From the NCBI GenBank assembly GCA_045604805.1, contig JAZUOT010000010.1, forward strand, positions 1 through 22,900: a stretch of DNA of 22,900 nucleotides, written 5' to 3'. The DNA is from JAZUOT01 sp045604805. GTDB taxonomy: Bacteria > Bacillota > Clostridia > Oscillospirales > Acutalibacteraceae. The notes under the pieces are model-generated. The model was not told the origin of the DNA. It saw nothing but the letters and a program-made list of their open reading frames with translations, and did not search any database. The translations under genes and the position numbers were made by a program. Shown one piece after another: positions 6,881-14,814 of the stretch (positions are counted from its first letter, which is position 1; every line of letters starts with the position of its first letter).

Positions 6881-8776
6881 CTAGTCTAATTCAAATGCCC
6901 CCGTATACAGCTGATAATATTTACCCTTTTCATTTATAAGCTGATAATGGCTTCCTCTTTCTATTATCCTGCCTAAGTCTAAAACCATTATAACATCAGA
7001 ATTTTGAACTGTCGAAAGCCTATGTGCTATTACAAAAACAGTCCTTCCCTTCATAAGGGAATCCATGCCATGTTGGACTATAGCTTCTGTACGGGTATCT
7101 ATCGAAGAAGTAGCTTCATCTAATATCATTACAGGTGGATCTGCAACCGCTGCACGGGCAATAGATATAAGTTGTTTTTGTCCCTGAGAAAGTTGAGCTG
7201 AGTTGCCAGATATCTTCGTATAATAACCAAGTGGCAACATCGATATAAATGAATCTGCATTTGCAAGTTTCGCTGCTGCTTTGCATTCTTCATCGCTTGC
7301 GTCTAATTTCCCATAACGTATGTTTTCCATGACTGTTCCAGTAAATAGATTGGTGTCTTGCAGTACTACTCCTAACGAACGCCTCAAATCAGGTTTCTTT
7401 ATTTTATTTATGCTTATTCCATCGTACTCTATTTTCCCATCGGCTATATCGTAAAATCTATTTATCAAGTTCGTTATTGTCGTCTTACCCGCACCGGTTG
7501 CACCAACAAAAGCTACCTTCTGTCCAGGTTCTGCGTATAAAGAAATATTATGCAATATCTGTTTATCTTCTTCATAGGCAAAGTCTACATCATAAAAAAC
7601 AACTTTTCCTTGTAACTGCGTATATTTTGTGTTGCCATCATCCAACGGCTCTTTCCAAGCCCATATGTCAGTTCTTTCTTCGGACTCCATTAGTTTACCA
7701 TCTTTATATTTAGCGTTTACTAATGTTACGACACCTCCATCTTTTTCGCTTTCTTCATCAATTAGATTAAATATACGTCCTGCCCCGGCTAAAGCCATTA
7801 CTATTGAATTAATTTGTTGAGACATTTGATTTATCGGTGTTGTAAAGCTTCTGGATAACTGCAAAAAAGCAGCTACAGCGCCAAGAGTCAAAGATGTATA
7901 TCCTGATAATACAATAATCCCGCCCAAAATCGATATAAGGACATACTGTAAATATCCTAAGTTAGTTATTATCGGCATAAGCATATTTGCAAACTGGTTT
8001 GCCTTTGACGCATTTTGGAACAATTCTTCATTCTTTTTGTCAAACTCTTCCTGTGCTTTTTGTTCATGGCAAAATACCTTTACAACTTTTTGGCCATTTA
8101 TCATTTCCTCTATATATCCATTTATATCGCCTATTGAATGCTGCTGTTTTACGAAATATTTCCCACTTCTTTTACTTATAAATTTCGCTAAATTTAAAGT
8201 TAAAAATAAAAATATTAATACAAATATGGTAAGTGGTATGCTCATAACTAACATAGAGCAAAAAACTGCAACTACAGTAACCAATGAGCTAAATAATTGT
8301 GGCACACTTTGTGATATCATTTGCCTGAGTGCATCTGTGTCGTTAGTATAATGGCTCATTACATCCCCGTGCGTATGTGTATCAAAGTATTTTATCGGTA
8401 GGGTCTGCATATGAGAAAACATCTCATCACGTATTTCTTTGAGAACTTTCTGACTTATGACTACCATTATCCTATTGTATAGTAATGTAGCAATAATACC
8501 GATAAAGTAAATTCCACACATTACCAATATACTTTTTAAAAGTGGCATATAGTCCGGAACGTCTTGCAAAAGCATAGGGCCTATATAGTCATCCACCAAA
8601 ATCTTTATATAAACAGACCAACCAACTCCAGCTACAGCACTTAGCAATACGCAAATTATAGTTAGAATCAATTTACCTTTATGTTTTAGTATATAAGCAA
8701 ATAATCTTCGAACTGTTTGCTTATCAAACTTCATAGAAGGAGCGGCGCCTCTGTTCATCATAGCTCTAGGCCTCAT
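6881..8776 (-). CDS. Heterodimeric ABC exporter, subunit B (ATP-binding/permease fusion)
   Basis: A 631-residue half-transporter with six membrane helices (about 25-330) fused to a nucleotide-binding domain. Motifs are Walker A GATGAGKT (425-432), Q-loop VLQDTN, signature LSQGQ (529-533), Walker B VMILDEATS with catalytic Glu554, and the H-loop AHRLS. The signature deviates from LSGGQ while the catalytic Glu is intact. This complements the partner, whose signature is normal but whose Glu is replaced, as in TM287/288-type or LmrCD-type heterodimers with one degenerate ATP site. An insertion of about 40 residues precedes the NBD (around 345-390). I chose the ATG at 8776 with GAAAGGTGG upstream; a GTG at 8791 is the alternative. 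It overlaps the end of the partner gene by 11 bases. The substrate (drug, lipid or peptide) is unknown. No C39 peptidase domain is present. Confidence 0.9.
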   Translation of the reverse strand: MRPRAMMNRGAAPSMKFDKQTVRRLFAYILKHKGKLILTIICVLLSAVAGVGWSVYIKILVDDYIGPMLLQDVPDYMPLLKSILVMCGIYFIGIIATLLYNRIMVVISQKVLKEIRDEMFSHMQTLPIKYFDTHTHGDVMSHYTNDTDALRQMISQSVPQLFSSLVTVVAVFCSMLVMSIPLTIFVLIFLFLTLNLAKFISKRSGKYFVKQQHSIGDINGYIEEMINGQKVVKVFCHEQKAQEEFDKKNEELFQNASKANQFANMLMPIITNLGYLQYVLISILGGIIVLSGYTSLTLGAVAAFLQLSRSFTTPINQMSQQINSIVMALAGAGRIFNLIDEESEKDGGVVTLVNAKYKDGKLMESEERTDIWAWKEPLDDGNTKYTQLQGKVVFYDVDFAYEEDKQILHNISLYAEPGQKVAFVGATGAGKTTITNLINRFYDIADGKIEYDGISINKIKKPDLRRSLGVVLQDTNLFTGTVMENIRYGKLDASDEECKAAAKLANADSFISMLPLGYYTKISGNSAQLSQGQKQLISIARAAVADPPVMILDEATSSIDTRTEAIVQHGMDSLMKGRTVFVIAHRLSTVQNSDVIMVLDLGRIIERGSHYQLINEKGKYYQLYTGAFELD

Positions 8777-10523
8777 TATCTTTACTGCCACCTTTCATCT
8801 GCGAATAATAAACTTCCTTATATATATCATTTCTAGCAAGTAATTCTTCGTGAGTACCACAATCATTTATCTGTCCATTATCCATTATGATTATCTTATC
8901 AGCATCCTGAACCGAAGAAATCCTTTGAGCAATTATGAACTTAGTGGTATCTGGTATTTCGTCTTTAAATGCCTTGCGTATACTGGCATCAGTTTTCGTA
9001 TCCACTGCACTTGTAGAATCGTCAAGTATAAGTATTTTTGGCTTCTTTAACAAGGCCCTAGCTATACATAGCCTTTGTTTCTGTCCGCCAGAAACATTAG
9101 TTCCACCTTGTTCTATGTGAGTATCATATGCTTTTGGCATTTCTTGTATGAAATCATCTGCGCACGCCAGCTTACAAGCTCTGATAAGTTCTTCATCGCT
9201 GGCATTCTCATTTCCCCAGCGCAAATTTTCTTTTATTGTTCCTGAAAATAGCAAATTTTTTTGGAGCACCATCGCAACAGAATTTCTTAAACTTTTTATA
9301 TCATAATTTCGAACATCAATTCCTCCAACATAAACAGTTCCCATATTTACGTCATACAGGCGGGGTATTAATTGGACTAAACTAGACTTAGCAGATCCGG
9401 TACCACCTATTATACCTACAGTTTCTCCAGATTTCACATCTAGATTTATATCTTTGAGACAAAGCTTAGTATTGTATTTTGAGTAGCCAAAGCTTACATT
9501 GTCAAATTTAACTGAACCGTCTTTTATATCATATATTGGCTCATCACAGTTTGTTAAATCATTTTTTTCGTTTAGTATCTCGGTTATCCTTTCAACAGAA
9601 TTGCGTGCAATAGTTGCCATAACGAATACAAAGGAAAGCATCATCAAGCTCATAAGTATCTGCATTGTAAAAGTTATAAGACTCATGAGCTGCCCTGTGC
9701 TCATTCCAACTTCCGGGTTGTTTCCAGAAGCTACTATCAATCTTGCTCCTATCCATGCAATTAAAATCATGCAAACATATACACAAAGCTGCATCAATGG
9801 CGCATTCAATGTTGTTATCTTTTCAGCTTTAGAGAAATCCCTGTATATTTTTTCGGAAATCTTCCTGAATTTTTCTTTTTCATGTTCCTCACGGACAAAA
9901 GATTTAACAACCCTAATTCCATGTAAATTTTCTTGAACAACTGCATTTAATCTATCATATGCTTTAAAAACTTTTTCAAACATAGGATGTGCATATTTCA
10001 TTATTAGATAAAGCCCTACAGCTAAAATTGGCACTGTAGCAAGAAATATGAACGACATTGTTAAATTTATTTGAGTCGACATTATCATGCAAAAAATAAT
10101 CATAGCAGGTGCTCTAAACCCTGTACGTATCGCTAACATAAATGCCATCTGAACATTAGTTACATCAGTTGTTAATCTAGTTATGATACTAGATGTTTTA
10201 AATTTGTCAATATTCGAAAAAGCAAAATCTTGTATGCTCTTATACATATCGTGACGTAAATTTTTTGCAAAACCGGTAGAAGCAATTGCACATTTTCTGC
10301 TGGCCACTACACCAAAAATAAGCGAAAACAAAGCTAATACAGTTAGCAATGCACCTACCTTCCATATGTTAGCCATATCTCCAGCGTCTATGCCATAATC
10401 AATAAGATCTGCCATGTAAACCGGTATCAGCACTTCCGCTATGACTTCCAATGTAACAAATATCGGCACAAACATAGCCTCTTTTTTGTATTCCCTTATG
10501 CACTTTGTAAGTGTCTTTAACAT
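8766..10523 (-). CDS. Heterodimeric ABC exporter, subunit A (degenerate Walker B Glu)
   Basis: A 585-residue half-transporter: six membrane helices (about 12-310) and an NBD with Walker A GGTGSAKS (373-380; Ala replaces the second-last Gly), Q-loop VLQKN, signature VSGGQ (477-481) and Walker B ILILDDSTS. Asp stands in place of the catalytic Glu in Walker B, and the H-loop is AQRIS with Gln for His. These substitutions mark the non-hydrolytic site of an asymmetric heterodimeric exporter, completed by the next gene. It is the first gene of the probable five-gene operon. The ATG at 10523 has AGAGGG about 12 bases upstream. An in-frame ATG at 10535 directly abuts that ribosome binding site and is less likely. 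It has no N-terminal peptidase, so it is not a bacteriocin-type (PCAT) exporter. Confidence 0.9.
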   Translation of the reverse strand: MLKTLTKCIREYKKEAMFVPIFVTLEVIAEVLIPVYMADLIDYGIDAGDMANIWKVGALLTVLALFSLIFGVVASRKCAIASTGFAKNLRHDMYKSIQDFAFSNIDKFKTSSIITRLTTDVTNVQMAFMLAIRTGFRAPAMIIFCMIMSTQINLTMSFIFLATVPILAVGLYLIMKYAHPMFEKVFKAYDRLNAVVQENLHGIRVVKSFVREEHEKEKFRKISEKIYRDFSKAEKITTLNAPLMQLCVYVCMILIAWIGARLIVASGNNPEVGMSTGQLMSLITFTMQILMSLMMLSFVFVMATIARNSVERITEILNEKNDLTNCDEPIYDIKDGSVKFDNVSFGYSKYNTKLCLKDINLDVKSGETVGIIGGTGSAKSSLVQLIPRLYDVNMGTVYVGGIDVRNYDIKSLRNSVAMVLQKNLLFSGTIKENLRWGNENASDEELIRACKLACADDFIQEMPKAYDTHIEQGGTNVSGGQKQRLCIARALLKKPKILILDDSTSAVDTKTDASIRKAFKDEIPDTTKFIIAQRISSVQDADKIIIMDNGQINDCGTHEELLARNDIYKEVYYSQMKGGSKDNEA

Positions 10524-10610
10524 TTGTCTATGCATCCCTCTCTGATTGACAAGCTACCTAACATACAATGCAAAAATGTGCCGAATAATTCCAAGCACCC
10601 AATCTTTAGA

Positions 10611-10639
10611 ATTATAGCACAGATTAAGGAATATGAGAA
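10611..10639 (-). promoter_or_regulatory. SigA-type promoter of the ABC/CDF/two-component operon
   Basis: On the minus strand, TTCTCA (10639-10634) and TATAAT (10616-10611) are separated by exactly 17 bases, with an extended -10 (TGCTATAAT). Transcription would start near 10604, giving an untranslated leader of about 80 bases before the first ABC gene. It lies beyond the pyruvate kinase terminator. Confidence 0.65.
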
Positions 10640-10673
10640 GATAGTGCACATGTTGCGACAACACATGAAAAAT

Positions 10674-10720
10674 AATCGAGCGGGCTGTGGGCAATTATTT
10701 TTCCTACAGCCTGCTCGATT
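10674..10720 (-). terminator. Intrinsic terminator of pyruvate kinase
   Basis: A long hairpin: AATCGAGCGGGCTGTGGG at 10674-10691 pairs with CCTACAGCCTGCTCGATT at 10703-10720, with only a few mismatched or wobble positions, around an 11-base loop. On the minus strand it is followed by ATTATTTTT, a U-rich run. It is about 60 bases downstream of the pyruvate kinase stop and upstream of the next promoter. Confidence 0.8.
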
Positions 10721-10782
10721 CAACAAATTTGCTCTGTTAAGAATTCCGGATTCTCCCTTTGTTGTTCCTATATGGGGCTAAA

Positions 10783-12225
10783 TCACTCTTTATTACGGTG
10801 ACAAGTCTCTCCAACAACCTGAGCCTTTAAAAGATTTGTAGTGCCAGAAATTCCTAGTGGTATACCCGCCGTAATCACACACAAATCGCCGTCTGAGACT
10901 AAAGAATGTGATTTTGCTATATCTATAGCTTGGTCAAACAACTCATCCGTATTGTCTTTTTCGTGCATAATTATGGGGGTAATTCCCCAGCTGATACTAA
11001 GCTGATACCAAGCCTTTTTATCAGGAGTACCACTGATTATAGGACAGCTGGGGCGGTATCTAGAAACAGCTCTTGATGTTCTACCTGATTCTGTTACTGT
11101 AAATATTGCTTTTGCGTCCATATCATGTGCAGTAGTAACTGTCGCATGAGATATTGCCGAAGTCAAATCTGTTTTCTGACCTTGATGTATGAGTTCAAAA
11201 CGTCTCTTATAATCTATTTCTTGTTCAGTATATTCTGCAATCGAGGACATAGTTTTAAGCGCTTCAAGAGGATGCAAGCCTGCGGCTGTTTCAGCTGACA
11301 GCATCACCGCACTGGTTCCATCGTAAACGGCATTGGCAACATCAGTTGCTTCTGCCCTAGTTGGTCTCGGATTATTTACCATTGATTCCAACATTTGAGT
11401 AGCAGTTATAACATCTTTTCCAGCATTACAAGCTCTACCTATTATTCTTTTTTGTATAGTAGGTATAGTCTGTAATGGAACTTCCACACCCAGGTCACCC
11501 CTGGCGACCATTATTCCATCTGAAATATCAATAATATCGTCTATATTTTTTACGCCTTGACCATTTTCTATCTTGCTTATTATGCGTATGTTTTTACAAG
11601 ACAAGCTTTCTAGATAGTCACGAAGATTTTGTATATCTTCTCTGGTTCTAGTAAATGATGCCGCTATAAAGTCAAAATCATTTTCCACGGCAAATCTTAA
11701 ATCAGCCTTATCAGCATCGCTTATAAAAGGCAAAGAAAGCGAAACACCAGGGATATTTACACTTTTATGAGCAGACACTCTCCCTCCATTTAATACTTCA
11801 CAATATATATTTTCTTCGTCTTTGCTAAGAACTTTTAGTTCTATAAGACCGTCATCTATAAGAATTTTGTCATTTGCATTGACTTCATTTGGAAGTTTTT
11901 TAAATGTTACAGAAACAGTGTTATCATCGCCTATAATGTCATCGGTAGTTAGAGTAAATTTACACCCTTCCTTTAGAAAAACAGACCCTTTTTCAAAAGA
12001 ACCTAATCTTATTTCTGGTCCCTTGGTATCCAACATCAAAGCGACTGGCAAATTGAGTTCTTCTCTTAATTCCTTTACCATGTCTACTCTTGTTTTGTGG
12101 ATACTGTGTTTTTGGTGAGACATATTTATTCTTGCGACATTCATACCCGCAAGCATCATATTTTTCAGTATGTCTCTATCATCAGTTGAAGGACCCAATG
12201 TACAAATAATTTTAGTCTTTCTCAT
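10783..12225 (-). CDS. pyk: Pyruvate kinase
   Basis: This cytoplasmic enzyme transfers phosphate from phosphoenolpyruvate to ADP in the last step of glycolysis. The 480-residue protein begins MRKTKIICTLGPS and carries all family motifs: NVARINMSH, MLDTKGPEIR, the active-site signature ISKIENGQG (Lys218 and Glu220), the metal-binding MVARGDLGVE, and ATQMLESM followed by NPRPTRAEATDVANA. The B domain is at about 67-165 and the C domain at about 350-480. It lacks the extra C-terminal PEP-utiliser domain of the roughly 585-residue enzymes of Bacillus, so it is the short form. I prefer the ATG at 12225 because the family start aligns there; an ATG at 12240 would add five unconserved residues. No clear Shine-Dalgarno sequence precedes either start. 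It is transcribed alone, followed by a strong terminator. Confidence 0.96.
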   Translation of the reverse strand: MRKTKIICTLGPSTDDRDILKNMMLAGMNVARINMSHQKHSIHKTRVDMVKELREELNLPVALMLDTKGPEIRLGSFEKGSVFLKEGCKFTLTTDDIIGDDNTVSVTFKKLPNEVNANDKILIDDGLIELKVLSKDEENIYCEVLNGGRVSAHKSVNIPGVSLSLPFISDADKADLRFAVENDFDFIAASFTRTREDIQNLRDYLESLSCKNIRIISKIENGQGVKNIDDIIDISDGIMVARGDLGVEVPLQTIPTIQKRIIGRACNAGKDVITATQMLESMVNNPRPTRAEATDVANAVYDGTSAVMLSAETAAGLHPLEALKTMSSIAEYTEQEIDYKRRFELIHQGQKTDLTSAISHATVTTAHDMDAKAIFTVTESGRTSRAVSRYRPSCPIISGTPDKKAWYQLSISWGITPIIMHEKDNTDELFDQAIDIAKSHSLVSDGDLCVITAGIPLGISGTTNLLKAQVVGETCHRNKE

Positions 12226-12295
12226 AATAAATATCAGCAACCATTCAAATTAAACTATAATACAATCCTATACCACAATTAAACAGATCTTCTAT

Positions 12296-12301
12296 ATTAT
12301 A
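12296..12301 (-). promoter_or_regulatory. Candidate -10 box of the pyk promoter
   Basis: A perfect TATAAT on the minus strand lies about 70 bases upstream of pyk, between the terminator of the upstream gene and the pyk start. The sequence 17 bases further upstream is TTTCAA, a poor -35, so only the -10 element is supported. Confidence 0.35.
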
Positions 12302-12399
12302 CATCATTCGTGTGATTTTTGAAAGTCCCGTATTTAGGATAGAAATAGCATTTTGCGAGTGTTTAGAGAAGAAAATAGCACAGATTTTAAATGCGGGTA

Positions 12400-12439
12400 C
12401 AAAAACACGAGAACCCGGCTATATGCCAGATTCCCGTGT
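12400..12439 (-). terminator. Intrinsic terminator of the large leader protein gene
   Basis: On the minus strand the arms ACACGGGAATCTGGC and GCCGGGTTCTCGTGT (12439-12405) form a stem of about 15 bp, with a few wobble pairs, around an ATATA loop. The stem is followed by TTTTT (12404-12400). It is about 60 bases after the stop codon at 12502 and is a textbook Rho-independent terminator. Confidence 0.85.
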
Positions 12440-12501
12440 GCAAATAATTTATGTTCCATTTGTCCCATGACAATAAAACAATGACTAATTTAGTTGTCAT
12501 C

Positions 12502-14646
12502 TCATGCAGTTGCTTCCTTGCCTTTGTTTGGATCAAGATTTTCATCATTGGTTCCGCCGGTGGCTGGTTCTGGTTTATCTTGGACGATATTGACTCCTCC
12601 ATTAGAAAAACTCCCGTTTGCACCGGTGGGGGCTGGTTGTTGTCTTAGTCCTTCATTATCTTGGTTGATCTTGCCGTCGTTGGCTGGTTTTACTTCTGCT
12701 CCTGGTTCTACCCTCTGCTGCTCATTTCGGTTTTTGTTTGCATTAGCTATTACTGCAGGATTTTGGTTCCCGCTGCCGCTACTTTCTCCGCTACTGCCGC
12801 TGTCACCTTTTCCTTTACCGCTATCGTCATTTAAATTTTTTAATAAATTTGCTCCTCCTCCCAGTTGTGCCAAAGGACCATTAAATTCCAGAGATTCTTT
12901 ATTCCTATGCTTCATAACGCCCCAAATTATACCCGCAGTAATAAGTCCTATCACAGCTACACCAGCAATTCCAGTACCTGCTAAACATGTAGCAGCTAGA
13001 CCAAGCGATGTTTTACCAGCAAAACAGGCAGCAAAAGCTGCAGTGCCTCCTTTAAATAGTGCTGGCAACCCCACCGTAAATACTTTTGCAATCGCAGGAA
13101 ATGCTGCCGCAAATGATGTAGCTCCACTAACAAATCCATAAGTAAGACCCGGCACCACTGCAGTACCTAGCCCTGCTGTCGTAGCTATACCGAACCCTGC
13201 TGCTGTTTGCTTAGCTGTTCTTACTCGACGCTCGATAGCGTTTTGAGCACGCATATGATTTGAAATTTTAGCATCATTTTCTGAAACATATTTATGTCTA
13301 TCTTTTATATCTTGCGCATGCATCGCTATAAAGTTAGCCAACTCTTCCTTTTCATTTTGTGCGAAACCTTCTTTTTTCATCAATATATTCCATTTTCTTT
13401 GATCAGCATGCTTTTCCATGACATAGAGTACATCTGTTAATACCATTGTCCCTTGTAAGTCTCTATCTATATTAGCTTGTAACTCTTCATTTATATTTTC
13501 TTTATTTCGTACAGCCTTCGCTACATTGATCACATTTTCAAACGCGTCGAATCTTGCAGTCCAGGCATTTCCAGGTTTTCCATCAACCAATTGCGCACCA
13601 TTTTCAACCAAATTAGAGAACAGTATCTTATCTGATTCTCCATTAGTCAGCTTGATTCCTTCGTAACTCTCAGACTTTTCATATCTTGCGCTAAAGGCGT
13701 CGAACAGGTCGTCAGGGTTATCAACTAGATTGACTCGCATTGGTTTGCCTGCTTCATTTACTCTAGGTTCAAGTGTATTTTTTCTATTTCCATCACTATC
13801 TTCAACAACGTCGGCATTAAAAAGATATTGTTGTTTGTGGAATTCCAGACGTTTTTGAATTGTATTAACCACTAGTCTCTGGCCATGATCATCTGCGTTC
13901 TTTTCATCTACAAAATGCAACTTTTCTCCTTCACCTCTGTTGTTGTGTAAAGCTGAAATTTCAAGTGCGTCATGAGCAATACGTTTAAAATCTATTTTTC
14001 CGTTTTTCTCATAATTTCCTGTGCCTTTAAGTACTTCACCAACCCTTGCCGTAAATACAACGATGTGTTCTTGCTCCCAAATGCTATATTTATCTGCTTT
14101 TCCACCGTGCGCAACTTTAAGGAATTCGTTTTGTACAGCTTCTAAAATTTCCTCATCCAGTTGCCCTTGTTTTTCTGATGCCATCCGACAAGCTGCAGTA
14201 ACGTAAGCATTAGCATATCCTTCTCTTTGTTCTTCATCTAGTTTTTCAAATTGTATTTCATGTAGTCCTCCATTTTGTTCTCCATTTTGTTCTCCAGAAT
14301 GCAAGACTGCATCAATTGCTACTCCCAACTCTCCACCAGATTTAGTTAATGCCAGTCCAGTTTGAACCATTTCATTTCGTCTTTTTTTGCTAACTCTTAA
14401 TTCAAAGGCCTGTCTAGCACCACCGGCTACCTTGCTCAGCTGCTCAAGACTCAAGCTGTTTGCGTCTGATATTTCATTTCTTTTTTCATACGCAAGCTTT
14501 ATCGCATCCAGCTCATCTACATCCAACTCGTAACCACGAATTCTAAGTTGCTCTATCGCCTCCTCTTCGTCCCTGCATTCTATGAGCAGATCAATTTGAG
14601 CTCTATTCAATCCACTCAAACAATTTGATAAAATTTTCCCTGCCAT
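12502..14646 (-). CDS. Large secreted-type protein with a 76-residue Nif11-like double-glycine leader
   Basis: I do not recognise this 714-residue protein as a whole. Residues 1-76 form a charged helical leader ending SLSLEQLSKVAGG (Gly75-Gly76). This is the processing motif of double-glycine and Nif11-like leaders, normally cut after GG by a C39 peptidase of an ABC exporter. The 638-residue remainder has three parts. Residues 77-480 are soluble, charged, helix-rich and without recognised catalytic motifs. Residues 482-579 are nearly uncharged, Ala/Gly-rich and hydrophobic, enough for about four membrane helices. Residues 585-714 are a Gly/Asn/Pro/Gln-rich, probably disordered tail. Cargo this size is unusual for the leader type. 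Possible roles are a secreted pore-former, an antibacterial toxin or a host-directed effector; none is shown. ATG 14646 has a GGGGGGAG ribosome binding site 7 bases upstream. A paralogous leader starts at 22616. Its base composition appears richer in GC than that of its neighbours, partly because of Ala/Gly codons. Confidence 0.8.
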   Translation of the reverse strand: MAGKILSNCLSGLNRAQIDLLIECRDEEEAIEQLRIRGYELDVDELDAIKLAYEKRNEISDANSLSLEQLSKVAGGARQAFELRVSKKRRNEMVQTGLALTKSGGELGVAIDAVLHSGEQNGEQNGGLHEIQFEKLDEEQREGYANAYVTAACRMASEKQGQLDEEILEAVQNEFLKVAHGGKADKYSIWEQEHIVVFTARVGEVLKGTGNYEKNGKIDFKRIAHDALEISALHNNRGEGEKLHFVDEKNADDHGQRLVVNTIQKRLEFHKQQYLFNADVVEDSDGNRKNTLEPRVNEAGKPMRVNLVDNPDDLFDAFSARYEKSESYEGIKLTNGESDKILFSNLVENGAQLVDGKPGNAWTARFDAFENVINVAKAVRNKENINEELQANIDRDLQGTMVLTDVLYVMEKHADQRKWNILMKKEGFAQNEKEELANFIAMHAQDIKDRHKYVSENDAKISNHMRAQNAIERRVRTAKQTAAGFGIATTAGLGTAVVPGLTYGFVSGATSFAAAFPAIAKVFTVGLPALFKGGTAAFAACFAGKTSLGLAATCLAGTGIAGVAVIGLITAGIIWGVMKHRNKESLEFNGPLAQLGGGANLLKNLNDDSGKGKGDSGSSGESSGSGNQNPAVIANANKNRNEQQRVEPGAEVKPANDGKINQDNEGLRQQPAPTGANGSFSNGGVNIVQDKPEPATGGTNDENLDPNKGKEATA

Positions 14647-14697
14647 TTTATACTCCCCCCATATTTAATAATTACAAAATACACCATTTACTCCTAT

Positions 14698-14726
14698 ATA
14701 ATACTCTATCCCCACAGTTTAGTCAA
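14698..14726 (-). promoter_or_regulatory. SigA-type promoter of the large leader protein gene
   Basis: On the minus strand TTGACT (14726-14721) and TATTAT (14703-14698) are separated by 17 bases, about 50 bases upstream of the start codon. The context GTGTTGA is shared with the promoter of the second leader gene at 22546. The gene is therefore likely transcribed on its own rather than from the lyase gene upstream. Confidence 0.7.
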
Positions 14727-14814
14727 CACTTTCAGTCGATAAATACGAAATTTGCGTTATTCCTACTGTACTACGATGTATTTTATCGCAGATAAGGTTT
14801 CGTCTCCGTATTAA

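Noticed and set aside
9499..9936. A 145-codon open frame on the + strand inside the ABC subunit A gene
   Set aside because: It is fully antisense to a certain ABC transporter, has no recognisable domain and no clear start signals.
6881..10523. The heterodimeric ABC exporter as the leader-cleaving exporter of the double-glycine proteins
   Set aside because: Neither subunit has an N-terminal C39 peptidase domain; both start almost directly with membrane helices. The genes are also not adjacent to the leader genes and lie in a metal/two-component operon.
10524..10781. Small open frames on both strands between the ABC operon and pyk
   Set aside because: They are built on the long terminator hairpin and promoter region and have no ribosome binding site or protein-like composition.
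12494..13141. A 215-codon open frame on the + strand opposite the large leader protein
   Set aside because: It is antisense to the Ala/Gly/Pro-rich end of a well supported gene with promoter, ribosome binding site and terminator; its composition (Pro/Ser/Ala/Leu) is what the reverse frame of such DNA gives.
14271..14300. Short tandem repeat (TGTTCTCCATTT units) within the large leader protein gene
   Set aside because: Only about two units, encoding NGEQNGEQNGG; too short to be a functional repeat array, likely local slippage in a linker.
14727..14814. Terminator after the YnbB-type lyase gene
   Set aside because: Only a 5-bp TTATC/GATAA hairpin and a distant AATACG/CGTATT match were found, without a U-run; not enough to call a terminator.
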